Source: Diabrotica undecimpunctata (Eukaryota; Arthropoda; Insecta; Coleoptera; Chrysomelidae). From it: 64,000 nt of DNA. Position 1 is the stretch's first letter; each line of letters starts with the position of its first letter. The notes beneath the pieces were generated by a model. The model did no database searches. It was not told the origin of the DNA and worked only from the letters and a program-made list of their open reading frames with translations. Shown piece after piece: positions 55,086 to 64,000 of this stretch. The DNA is taken from positions 124,143,961 through 124,207,960 of the forward strand of contig NC_092803.1 in assembly GCF_040954645.1 (NCBI RefSeq). Direction: 5' to 3'. A program made the position numbers and the translations under genes.

Positions 55086-55340
55086 AATGAACAATGACAA
55101 TAGTTTGGATGACGCAATAGTTGCTGTTGTTACCGCATTATTATTATAAAAAACATAATAAAAAACGAAAAAGAAAACGACGTTATTGGGTGCATCCGTA
55201 TAACAAAATAAATCTTAAACATGGTTCCTATGTAGTATCACGAGAATTACGTGATCATCCGGAAAAATTTTAATCATTTTATAGAATGTCTTTGCAGACA
55301 TTTACTAGATTAATTTCTGTTGTCGGCCCTTTCTTGGGTG
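55086..55340 (+). pseudogene. Harbinger transposase, N-terminal exon
   Basis: Plus strand: RKRRYWVHPYNKINLKHGSY (55,170-55,235), VVSRELRDHPEKF followed by a stop, and FYRMSLQTFTRLISVVGPFL (to about 55,335). These match the N-terminus of Harbinger transposases (RxxWVHPxNxxRxxxGxY, LxxDxxKFxxYFRMS, FxxLLxxVGP). One stop (55,271) and no in-frame start. The next expected part, up to TLRFLATG, is missing or lies in the following intron-like gap. Confidence 0.75.
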
Positions 55341-55556
55341 AAAAACAGTGGGGGAAAAACAGTGGCATGTACAAGATCCGCATATTGTTTTCCATTATCA
55401 GCTGAATATTGTATGTTGCTGTCATAAGAAGATACTGATACTGCAGAAAAATATGAGGATTGAAGAAGAATCTGTACAGTACTTTTTGTAGAGTCTTCAT
55501 TGAGAATGTCATCATAAAGATCAAAAATTCGTTTTTTAAACTGTCTCTTTTGAGCA

Positions 55557-56121
55557 TTATTTAATTTTTTTTTTTAAATCAGGGAGTAAGTTTTTCAGGA
55601 AAACTAAGTCTGCGTCGTCTTTGTTGGATAATTTTTTCTTTTGTGTACTTGCATTGTATTTATTACTCAAGGCATTCAGACATTGAACAGCTAAATTTTC
55701 ACAGTTTTGAGTATTTTTAATTTTGCGTTTCTTGGAAGAGAACTTTGGCGGAATTAATTTTGGTAAATCGGTCTGCACTGAAGAAACTGTACTCTCTAAT
55801 GAGTGTGAAGTGCCCAATTCATTTAATTCTTCTTCATTATTATTGGGTTGAATATATAAAATATTTACACTTTCTTCTTTATTGCCAAAGGTTTGACTGT
55901 CCTCCATTTGCGAATAATTATCACATACCTAGTCTTCCTCAGACTCTGCACTTCCAGTTTGATGTCCACTTTTCGTATATGGTGTTAATACTTCATTGAA
56001 TCTTTTAAATAGAACAGTTTTTTCTTTTTTCCAGAACTGCCACTTGGTTTCTTGATTTCTCTTAGATGTCTTTAGAGAGTAATTCGTAACATTCTCCACC
56101 TGTTTTTACATTCCTTAACTG
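55557..56121 (-). pseudogene. Harbinger MADF-type protein, second exon
   Basis: The minus strand begins after acceptor TTTGGTTTCAG at 56121/56122. VKECKNRWRMLRITL and HLREIKKPSGSSGKKKKLFY with LKDSMKY form the second half of a MADF (Myb/SANT-like) domain, followed by the acidic/Ser region of the open frame 55907-55557 (SKKRKIKNTQNCENLAVQCL). Three or more stops (for example after ITL and MKY, and a frame break near 55,910) show decay. The MADF protein binds the transposon ends and helps transposase enter the nucleus in characterised Harbinger systems. Confidence 0.7.
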
Positions 56122-56197
56122 AAACCAAACAAATAAAATAATGTATTCATGATATTTATAAATAAAAATAGACTAAATGTTATTTAATTGTTACAGG

Positions 56198-57020
56198 TTT
56201 CTCGCTACGGGTTGTTCATTTCGAGCGCTATCTCTTTACTTTATGAGAGGAGAAACTACCATAGGATATGTAGTGAGCAAAACAACTAAAGCAATTTGTA
56301 AATACCTCCAAAAAGAATATATGCCTTTACCTTCAGAAAATAGGTGGCTGAAAACTGCTAAGAGATATGAAGAACTATGGAATATGCTCAATTGTCTAGG
56401 TAGTATAGATAGTAAACATATACGAATTCAAGCTCCACCGAAATGTGGCTCTGCTTTTTTTAATTATAAACCTTAAAATTCGATCGTCTTAATGACAATC
56501 GCTGATGCCAATTCTCTTTTTAATGCAATATCAGTTGGGGATTTTGGAAGGAACAGTAATGGTGCAGTATTTAAAAATTCCCAAATTGGTAGGCTACTTA
56601 ATGAAAATAAATTGAATATTCCACCACCAAGATCATTTCCTGAACATAATAGTGGTCCTTTTCCAATGTTTTTCGTTGCAGACGAAGCGTTTGCATTGAG
56701 ACAAGAAATAATGAAGCTATAGAAACCATTTACTCAAAGAACCGTAAATAATGAGAAAAGAATTTTTAACTATCTCAAGAGCGAGAAAAAAGTGTTAAGT
56801 GCGCCTTTGGCATACTTTGTTCTAAATTTAGAGTGTTTCATATATCAATAACATGCAATGTTGATAATACTTTCACGCAATTACCCCAAAACCTTATAAA
56901 TATCCCATCACAATTATGTGGTCGACCAACAACCGCAGCAGTTCAATTAAGGGATAGATTATGTCAATATTTTGTAAAACCAGAAGTGGCTTTACCATGG
57001 CAAAATATAGTATGTGTTTA
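56198..57020 (+). pseudogene. Harbinger DDE transposase, catalytic exon
   Basis: Follows an acceptor-like ttaattgttacag. FLATGCSFRALSLYFMRGET and TTIGYVVSKTTKAICKYL; CLGSIDSKHIRIQAPPKCGS (first catalytic Asp, about 56,410); FFNYKP then a stop at 56,476; NAISVGDFGRNSNGAVFKNS (56,525), where the catalytic Asp of SDGG is Asn; and FFVADEAFALRQEIMKL (catalytic Glu in DEAF). The C-terminus (AYFVLNLECF) has lost the RARR-type motif. The missing second Asp and two stops mean that it cannot cut DNA. Confidence 0.8.
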
Positions 57021-57085
57021 ATTTGAAATATTCAGTCAAAATAAGTTCGCACTAAATAACCAATAAAATATTTTTACAACACTCA

Positions 57086-57235
57086 CCTGTATATTTTACT
57101 TCAATTGACACCTGGCATGCTAATTCCTTGGCGTTTCTATTAGAATATTGTTCTAACTTGTTATTATAAATAACTTCATAATTGTCAACCATTTGCACAA
57201 ACAGCACATTAAATTCTTCGTCGTCTTTCACGGTG
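57086..57235 (-). pseudogene. Harbinger MADF-type protein, first exon
   Basis: The minus strand encodes DDEEFNVLFVQMVDNYEVIY, NNKLEQYSNRNAKELACQVS and IEVKYT, and ends at donor ACAG|GTGAGT (57086/57085). This is the first half of a MADF domain (FxxLxxxVxxYxxIYNxKxxxY...). Joined to 56121 the phase is kept (G|TT gives Val before KECKNRW). There is no clear ATG: an in-frame stop lies 11 codons upstream. Confidence 0.7.
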
Positions 57236-57489
57236 TGATCAAATATGTTTGTTTAAATTATAAAATAACTCCAAAAAACTCGAAACACGAAACAAAATAT
57301 AGAACAGAACCTATTTCATGCAACAAGTTTTAACGATATTTGTTTCTCTATAACGTCAGATGAAACGTATTTCACCGATTTGCGAATTCCCATTAAAGAC
57401 AATGTGTTGTTATTTTATGAAATATGTTTTATGTTTCTTATTTCACGTTTCATGTTTCATGTTTCTTTTGATGTGTGGCTCGCCTAAAG

Positions 57490-58370
57490 GTCCCGGTATT
57501 ATTTCACTACATTTCAAAAAGCTAACAACTTTTCGTTAAACATGCTTTACCGAATATTCTACGTAAATATTAGTTACGGTAAAGGATAACATACTTTTAG
57601 AACTTGCAGCAACAACTATGTTGTGTTCAATAGTCCGAAGAAATGCTAGGAAGATAGTACTACAATCATGTACGTGTTAAGCATATCACTTATTAAAAAT
57701 AGTCAATAAATACAACGTTTCTTTTAGTTTTTTATTATTTTGGAGAGTATTACATTTCTCATTTATATAAAATTTGGTATAGAAAAAGCGTTTTATCCAT
57801 TTTCTGATTTATCTATTGTAATTTTTATTACCTGCTTATGGAGAAACTTTGCCATAAACTTGTTAAAAAGAAATTACTAAACTTCTAAAAAACTCTTATG
57901 AGCACAAAGAATAAAGTTAAGACTACTACCGAGAGGCGAACAACAATTTATTTCTTATTCTGGTAAAACTTCGGCAGATTTATTAATTAAGTTTTAAGGA
58001 AACCATGCCGGTAGCCCTTACAAAAACCGTACGGCTTTTCTTATAATACATAAAGTTTACAATGAAACTTAAGATTAAATGTGCAGGACTCCTCCAGTCG
58101 TTGTAGGAAGTAAGATCATTTGGAGAATGAAAATAATTATAGTTTTAAAGAACAAAATTTTGTGCGTTCGAAATTTTTCGATTAAACAATGGCTATTATA
58201 GAAAGTTTACTTTCATGTTAATTAAAAAAATTTTCGAATTTCATATTATCACAGTGTTTTATTAGTTAGACCTTATGTACCTACTTCCTATATAGCCAGA
58301 TCACCTTCCTTATTAGCCATTAAAGTTTAGTCGCCAAAGATTTCACCTTTAAAAATTATACGAAAAAGGT
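57490..58370. other. no gene recognised
   Basis: AT-rich spacer without supportable features. Confidence 0.5.
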
Positions 58371-58374
58371 GAAT

Positions 58375-58559
58375 TTCGCTGAGAATGTCAATTTTGTATC
58401 CCACAAGGATCGATTCACAGTCCTATTCTATTTTTATTAGCAATAAACGATATAATAAAAATCATTGCGAAACCTGTTAAGGCAAGACTATATGCTAATG
58501 ACCTAATTATTTACTTCAAAGACAAAAACGTTAATTGTATGGCATCAATATTACAAGAA
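58375..58559 (+). pseudogene. I-clade LINE RT fragment, left of the nested LINE
   Basis: RIPQGSIHSPILFLLAINDI (block B) and VKARLYANDLIIYFKDKN (active-site box, YADD changed to YAND), then MASILQE. The frame resumes at 61,569 with LNTLLNWSL after the nested element, which shows that the two parts were one gene. Confidence 0.8.
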
Positions 58560-58577
58560 TACTGCTAATAAATAAAT

Positions 58578-59400
58578 ATGAATCCTCACCAACATGCTAG
58601 GCAAGCACGGTGTTTAAATGCCAAAAACCCGACCACTGTAAACCAACCCTATTCAATGTGCGTCAAAAAGATAAACCTCAACATCGCCATATATAATGCT
58701 CGGTCACTCTCTACCGAAGAAAGATTCGAAGAAATGGAGGAAGAACTCTCAAAAGTGAACTGGGATATTGTAGGTATCAGCGAAGTTAGAAAAAAGGAAG
58801 AGAGTCTTACCTCACTCCCATCAGACCATTTATTTTATTACAAAGGAGAAGAGGAATCGACAGTCGGAGGCGTCGGCTTCTTTATTCACAAAAGAATTGC
58901 TAACAGAATTGTGTCAATAAACCAAATCTCAACAAGAGTGGTCTACTTAAACATCAAAATAAACGCCAGATATATCCTAAAGTTCATACGCCCCTACTAC
59001 AGGACATCCAGACGAAGAAATCCAAATATTCTACGACCAAATATCCTGTGCAATCAAGGAAAATCCTGGCCACTTCTTAATAATAGGTGGTGATTTCAAC
59101 GCCAAAATAGGCACTAAGGAAGACCCCTCTGAAATAATATTGGGCAATTTTGGAAGCGAAGGCAGAAATGATAAAGGCAAACAACTACTGATTTTCCTTT
59201 TGGAAAACAATCTCTATCAAATGAACAGCTTCTTTAAAAAGAAAAAAAGAAAAAACACAGAAGATGGACATGGGAAAGTCCTGATGGAAAAACAAGGAAC
59301 GAAATCGACTATTTCTTAACAAGCAAAAAAGAATTATTTAAAGACGTAAATGTGCTAAACCAGTTCAGTACAAGCAGTGATCATAGGTTAGTAAGAGCTA
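58578..59400 (+). pseudogene. RTE-like APE endonuclease with two frameshifts
   Basis: Open 58578-59093: INLNIAIYNARSLSTEERFE (catalytic Asn), KVNWDIVGISEVRKKEE (catalytic Glu), YKGEEESTVGGVGFFIHKRI, STRVVYLNIKINARY. A frame change at about 58,985 leads to APTTGHPDEEIQIFYDQISC and HFLIIGGDFNAKIG (about 59,085). A second change at about 59,245 leads to RRWTWESPDGKTRNEIDYFL and STSSDHRLVRAKI (the SDH catalytic motif). All motifs are present, spread over three frames, so two small indels inactivate an otherwise well-kept domain. Confidence 0.85.
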
Positions 59401-60264
59401 AAATAACGATATTAACCGAAAAAGAAAGACTCAAAATAATAAATAAGAAACAACCAAAGAAATGGACAAAACCAACTAACATTCAGGAGTTCGAAAAATA
59501 TATTGGTAATTCATTGAAAGATACAATAATAGCAGACATCAATATATTGAACAAACAAATAGTCAACACAATGCAACAGGCTCAAACTAAATATTGTCTG
59601 ACAAGCAAAAAAGATAAAAAACTGAGTCAACCCACGAAAACCCTTATAGAACTAAGGCGACAAATGAAAGAAGATAACACTACAAGCAAAGAAGCGATAA
59701 ATCAAATAAATAAGACAATCACAAAGGCAATAAGAAAAGACATAAGAAACTACAATGTAGAAAAAACAGAACAGGCAATAGAGCAAAATGAGAACATGAA
59801 AGTTTTGAAGAGGAGCGTACAAAAGGATAAAATAGAAATTAACAAACTGAGAAACAGAACTGGAGAAGAAACAACGAACAGAGATGAAATATTAAGAATA
59901 GTCGAAGAGTTCTACACAGAGTTATATAGATCAAGAAAAAAAGATAACAATACGGAACCTCCAATTACACTAAAAATTGGGGTATTAAACCAAGGATCAG
60001 ATTTAATGCCCGATATAACAAAATCAGAAATCAAAGAAGCCCTGAAGAAAATGAAAAATAATCGAACCCCGGGTGAAGACGGAATAGTATCAGAAGCACT
60101 AAAAATTGGAGGGGATGTATTACTTGAAAAAATTAAACAACTTTCTAATATCTGCCTTCACAGCGCCCATATTCCAACAGACTGGAACAACGCTACTATG
60201 ATTCTATTACACAAAGCAGGAGACAAAGCAAATTTAGAGAATTACAGACCGATTAGCCTCCTTA

Positions 60265-60323
<59 letters not shown>
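59352..60323 (+). CDS. RTE-like LINE: linker and first half of RT
   Basis: A 323-codon open frame: a basic helical linker (residues 20-190) ending in NRDEILRIVEEFYTELYRSR, then KKMKNNRTPGEDGIVSEALK (RT block 0/1), HIPTDWNNATMILLHKAGD, and ENYRPISLLSH, after which the (TA)n expansion takes over and the frame ends at 60,323. The start codon at 59352 is internal to the real protein. Confidence 0.85.
60268..60322. repeat. (TA)n expansion inside the RT frame
   Basis: About 27 TA units replacing the codons for HIY in the conserved SLLSHIYKLFTRIL motif. The conserved codons themselves (cat ata tat aag) supply an ATATATA seed. Confidence 0.95.
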
Positions 60324-60324
<1 letters not shown>

Positions 60325-60690
60325 TTGTTTACGCGAATACTACTTAAGAGAATGGAAAGAAACTTAGAGACTTATCAACCAAGGGAACAGGCAGGATTCC
60401 GAAAAAGTTACGGAACAAATGACCATTTACAAAGTATAAAAACCCTAATAGAGAAAGCAGTGGAATACAATAAACCTCTAGTTCTAATATTTATCGATTT
60501 TCACAAAGCCTTTGACACAGTTGAGCTAAGCAAAATATTACAGGCGCTTAAAGAATGCAGGTTAGATTATAGATACACTAAATTATTATACAAAATATAC
60601 CTGCAGGCAACAACCACTGTCAGACTACATACTAACAGTAATCGCATAAAAATAGAGGGGGGGTTAGACAAGGAGACCCAATGTCACCTA
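60325..60690 (+). CDS. RTE-like LINE: RT palm region
   Basis: A frame containing LFTRILLKRMERNLETYQPR, EQAGFRKSYGTNDHLQSIKT and VLIFIDFHKAFDTVELSKIL (block A with the catalytic Asp). It breaks at about 60,660, in a G run (gggggggt) just before GVRQGDP, and continues one frame over in the next feature. Confidence 0.85.
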
Positions 60691-61325
60691 AACTTTTTAA
60701 TACGGTGCTAGAACATGCTTTTAAGAATTTGGATTGGATGACAAAGGGAATAAAAATAGATGGAGAATATCTAAACAACTTACGTTTCGCCGATGATATA
60801 CTTATAATAGCTGAAGATCTAGGTGCGGTAAGAGAGATGGTACAGGAACTCGTTGTGGCTACAGAAAGTGTAGGTTTAAATATAAATATTTCGAAAACAA
60901 AAATCATGACCAATTTGGTACCTAACCAGAACATCAGTATTGGTGGGAAAGAAATAGAACTCGTAGATAGATATAAATACCTAGGACATGAAATTATGAT
61001 TAGCAGGGATAACCAGACTCATGAACTGAAGAGAAGAATCGGCCTTGGGTGGGCAGCATTTGGAAAACTGAGAGAAACTTTTAAAAGTGAGCTGCCCACA
61101 TGCCTAAAGAGAAAGGTATTTGATCAGTGCGTCCTCCCAGTCCTGACGTACAGAGCAGAAACACTTACCTTAATAAAAGCAGCAGCTACCAAACTGAGAG
61201 TCACGCAGAGAAGAATGGAGCGGTCCATGTTAGGAATAACTCTGCGAGACAGAATAACCAACGAAGACATCAGGAGAAGAACCGGAGTGACTGACATCAT
61301 CGAGAAGATAGCCAGACTAAAATAG
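60660..61325 (+). CDS. RTE-like LINE: RT active site and thumb
   Basis: GVRQGDPMSPKLFNTVLEHA (block B), YLNNLRFADDILIIAEDLGA (FADD catalytic pair, about 60,790), VGLNINISKTKIMTN, VDRYKYLGHEIM, then ERSMLGITLRDRITNEDIRR and RTGVTDIIEKIARLK with a stop at 61,323. Catalytic residues are intact. A G-run indel separates it from block A. Confidence 0.85.
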   Translation, partial: GVRQGDPMSPKLFNTVLEHAFKNLDWMTKGIKIDGEYLNNLRFADDILIIAEDLGAVREMVQELVVATESVGLNINISKTKIMTNLVPNQNISIGGKEIELVDRYKYLGHEIMISRDNQTHELKRRIGLGWAAFGKLRETFKSELPTCLKRKVFDQCVLPVLTYRAETLTLIKAAATKLRVTQRRMERSMLGITLRDRITNEDIRRRTGVTDIIEKIARLK

Positions 61326-61550
61326 AGATGGGCAGGACACATAGCCAGAATGACAGATGGGCGGTGGACAAAGAGGTTATTGAAATGGAGGCCAAGGGAA
61401 GACAAGAGAAGCGTCGGTCGACCACCTACAAGATGGACTGACGATTTAAGAAGACTCGATAAAAACTGGATGAGAGCGGCGCAAGATAGACGGGGTTGGA
61501 AACATGAGGAAGAGGCCTTTCTTCGGCAGTGGAATCTTGAGGCTGAATGA
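61326..61550 (+). CDS. RTE-like LINE: C-terminal tail
   Basis: The same frame continues beyond the stop at 61,323: WAGHIARMTDGRWTKRLLKW, RSVGRPPTRWTDDLRRLDKN, WMRAAQDRRGWKHEEEAFLR and QWNLEAE with the natural stop, just before the gatgatg tail. The upstream stop is a single nonsense mutation (K*RW). Confidence 0.8.
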   Translation, partial: RWAGHIARMTDGRWTKRLLKWRPREDKRSVGRPPTRWTDDLRRLDKNWMRAAQDRRGWKHEEEAFLRQWNLEAE

Positions 61551-61568
61551 TGATGAATATTACAAGAA

Positions 61569-63110
61569 AACTTAAATACACTATTAAATTGGTCACTAAA
61601 TACCAGTTTTAGGTTTGGCTATAATAAATAAAAAGGTATAATATTTTTAAAAAGACATATCGAGGATAAACCAAACCTAATTTTTAAAAACCAAAATCTT
61701 TTCTAAACAAACAAAATAAAAATTCTAGGAGTGATATTTAATCTGCAGTTAAATAGGAGAAGTTATATCCAGCAGTTAGTTCTTTCATGTGAAAATGGCC
61801 TTAACTTGTTAAAGTACCTAGCTGACAAAAATTGGTGTGCCGATGGTAAAACACTATGTATGTTATACAGATCCTTAATTCGTTCCAGAATTGATTACGA
61901 ATGTGTTGCATATGCATCTGCCGCACAACGACGTTAAAAGCTTTGGATACGTTACATAACACCTCCCTAAGGAGGTATACAAGAGCAAATATGTGAACCA
62001 AGCTAGGGCTTCGTAGACAGCTATTAAACCTTAATTACATTTCTAGCAAAACTGTTAATAAAATAATTCCAATAAATAACATTTTTGACATATCCATGGG
62101 TATCGACTCTTCAAAGTACAATCCCCTATATTACCGCATAATTTATCACGCAATGAACCTACTTAACTGGAAGCAATTTCCACCCTTATATTAATATAAA
62201 AATATATCTTCATGTTCACCTTGGATAAAAAAAATTCCAACAGTCAATTGAAGTATATTACAATTCCAATACAATGGCACCAAGTCTAACCTTATACAAT
62301 CTTCAAAGATCTAATTAACTCATATTCCGATTACACAGTATACTATACAGACGCGTTTAAAACTAAAAATGGAGTAGAAGTGGCAATAATTAACAGCACA
62401 GAGATTCTCAAGCATAGAACTCCCGCTTTCCTGCAAACATAGATATTGCAACTATAATAATAGGAGAACGCAATGCAATTTACCAAACGATAATACACGC
62501 AAATGCAAATAATAAGAACAAAATATTAATCGTGACAGTTTCTATGTCAACACTATAAATAATCAGGAAATTATACACACAGCATCCATTAGTTTTTCTA
62601 ATAAAGGAATTACTAAATAAATTGCATACTAAAGATACAACCATCAAGTTACTCTGGGTCCCATCACATGTTGGAATAACAGGTAACGAAGCAGCAGACA
62701 ACAATGCCAAAGGTGCTATAAATGACAACAGTATCCCCATATCACCCTAATCTGTATGTATGGATCTAAAAAGCTCTTTCATAAAGTACCTGTTCAAAAA
62801 CTGGAACAATAAATGGAAATCCACATCATCAAAGCTTTAGGAGATAAAAAAAAGATTGGACCATGGCAACCACCTGAGGTATCCAGACGAAAGCAAATAA
62901 TTATTTAACGTTTACGACTTAGACATATGCAGTCTTCTCATGAACATTTGTTTAAGAAAGAAGAACACCCAATTTGTGATGAGTGCACCATTGGCGACGA
63001 AATGATCACAGTGTATAAAGATATATTAATAAGTTTAACAAAATATTCCAAAATTTGTCAACATAATTAACATGTATCTATCAATTGGGGTGATGCAAAA
63101 TATTAATGAT
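61569..63110 (+). pseudogene. I-clade LINE: RT end, RNase H and Cys/His motif
   Basis: Continues the fragment at 58,375: ILGVIFNLQLNRRSYIQQLV and LYRSLIRSRIDYECVAYASA (61,720-61,920). RNase H: YTVYYTDAFKTKNGVEV (about 62,340, first Asp); ILIVTVSMSTL (about 62,530, where the catalytic Asp of TDSMS is Val); and LLWVPSHVGITGNEAADNNA (about 62,650, His and final Asp kept). The end has HLFKKEEHPICDECTIGDEM (about 62,950), a Cys/His motif of the I group. Numerous stops; the element is old and is the host of the younger RTE-like insertion. Confidence 0.8.
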
Positions 63111-63119
63111 TTAGATAAT

Positions 63120-64000
63120 ATATTGATTTAGGATTTTTACGAAAGTTGCAGGCGTTTCTTGAATACAGCTTGTATTTACAGTTTTTATTGAAAGTACAAA
63201 AACAATTAAGTTTTTATATCCAGTAATACATATTAAGACCTACAAACGATATAAAAGATCGATGACGAGTGGAGGAAACTGCTACCATACCAGGATAAAA
63301 CAATAGAATTTGAGAAACTAAAATAATTCTATTTTAGAGTGGGTTAAAAAAGAATATTTTGACGCTAATTCTCTATTTGCGAATTTGAGTGACTTTATTT
63401 CATACAAATGCAAGTTGTAAAAGACAATTTGTAAAAGTAGATTAAAGAAGAAGTGCAGCGGCCGCTTGATGACAGACACTTCGTATGGCATTATGCATTC
63501 ATCCGAACCAGTAAATCTTTAAAAGCATTGTGTCAATTTTTCATTGTCAGAAATAATGGTCACAACTATTTATGCAAATACAACCAATTTATGCAATAAA
63601 AAAGCTGATGAAAAACTGCAAGCAGTTGAGTTTACACTAACTCAATATTTTTTTATTTCAAGTTTTTTTCTTTTAAATAATTTGTTTATTATATTCATTG
63701 ATTTGTTTGTCTTCGTTTGTATCTTTTACAAAAATTTAATATATTATGTTTTTTTCTTTGTTAATTTCTTGTTTAATAGAAAATAGGTAAGTACGTTAAT
63801 CGGTAATATAAAATACAATACGATCATTTCAACAACAGCATACAATTTTTCGATTTAATAACATGGCAATGCTGCTACTAATATAGCTATACCGTTTTCA
63901 ATATGTTTCTCTTAGTTTCTCAGTTCTTATAGTGTTGGTAACGCATACCATCCTTAAATTATTTTCGATATTACCAAGCGATATCTAAAACCAATTGTTT
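63120..64000. other. no gene recognised
   Basis: AT-rich DNA. The 80-codon frame at 63544-63786 (+) ends in a Phe/Leu/Ile-rich stretch produced by T-rich composition and shows no known domain. Confidence 0.45.

Larger units (their letters stand above)
54962..57484. mobile_element. PIF/Harbinger DNA transposon, both ends present
   Basis: The left end TAA-GGCGTGCCACACATCAAAG (54959 on) and right end, reverse-complemented, TAA-side GGCGAGCCACACATCAAAAG (to 57484) form a 20-bp imperfect inverted repeat. TAA on both sides (54959-54961 and 57485-57487) fits the TWA target duplication of PIF/Harbinger. Both ends continue into many atgaaac/gaaatgtg-type subterminal repeats. The 2.5-kb interior carries the two proteins typical of the superfamily, a DDE transposase and a MADF/Myb-like protein, on opposite strands. 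Confidence 0.85.
58560..61555 (+). mobile_element. RTE-like LINE, near full length (2,996 bp)
   Basis: Flanked by a perfect 13-bp target duplication. The 5' end is immediately upstream of the endonuclease ATG (58578) and the 3' end is gaatgatgatg. Length and layout (one endonuclease-RT protein, tiny UTRs, trinucleotide tail) fit the RTE clade. The target was the RT frame of an older I-clade LINE. Same family as 17,935-20,740. Confidence 0.9.
58547..61568. repeat. 13-bp target site duplication flanking the RTE-like LINE
   Basis: aatattacaagaa at 58547-58559 and 61556-61568, perfectly matching. It marks the insertion limits of the element 58,560-61,555. Confidence 0.95.

Overview
This window looks like AT-rich animal, almost certainly insect, intergenic or giant-intron DNA. 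The signs are an Ig-domain exon with GT-AG splice sites and an insect-type branch site, a eukaryotic tRNA-Asp gene, and a dense layer of arthropod-type transposable elements (BEL/Pao, Ty3/Gypsy, Jockey, R1/I, RTE-like LINEs, Penelope, piggyBac, Tc1, PIF/Harbinger). No bacterial-type operons, rRNA genes or CRISPR arrays were seen. A beetle with a large genome would fit, but the species is inference only.

Layout. 1-3,000: BEL/Pao gag and protease on the minus strand, cut by the window edge, with a 144-bp tandem duplication in the protease. 3,000-9,500: LINE scraps, a decayed transposase-like gene (about 4,540-6,190) and an extremely AT-rich minisatellite block. 9,500-14,460: no gene recognised. 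14,470-28,000: dense LINE territory (minus-strand copies at 14,470-16,165, 17,935-20,740 and 24,602-27,797; an R1-like copy at 22,010-23,560) with nested LINE 3' ends, plus piggyBac and Penelope scraps. 28,375-28,588: near-perfect foldback. 30,560-30,631: tRNA-Asp(GUC) with three stem mismatches. 31,745-36,780: LINE, Penelope with GIY-YIG, piggyBac, LINE. 37,868-38,011: the only clear host-gene exon, a 144-nt phase 1-1 Ig-domain exon on the minus strand. 38,597-40,711: a Ty3/Gypsy derivative with LTRs, polypurine tract and 4-bp target duplication, in which gag is joined in frame to the RNase H/integrase boundary. 41,385-44,240: nested LINEs, a tiny poly-A retro-insert and two Penelope pieces head to head. 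45,684-48,589: a 2.9-kb inverted-repeat element with a nested MITE. 49,520-50,322: Tc1-like relic. 50,880-54,450: Jockey with ORF1 and ORF2. 54,962-57,484: a complete-looking PIF/Harbinger element. 58,375-63,110: an I-clade LINE split by a nearly full-length 3.0-kb RTE-like LINE with a perfect 13-bp target duplication.

How it fits together. Almost everything is a stratified graveyard: LINEs inserted in LINEs, with target duplications at 27,798/27,991, 42,538/42,605 and 58,547/61,556 that fix the order of events. I see no intact autonomous element; every RT, endonuclease or transposase frame carries stops, frameshifts or deletions. The most unusual structures are the Harbinger element, whose transposase exons (+) and MADF-protein exons (-) appear to interleave, and the Gypsy derivative, whose gag-to-integrase fusion keeps one reading frame. 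Family names are my own recognition of motifs, not database results.
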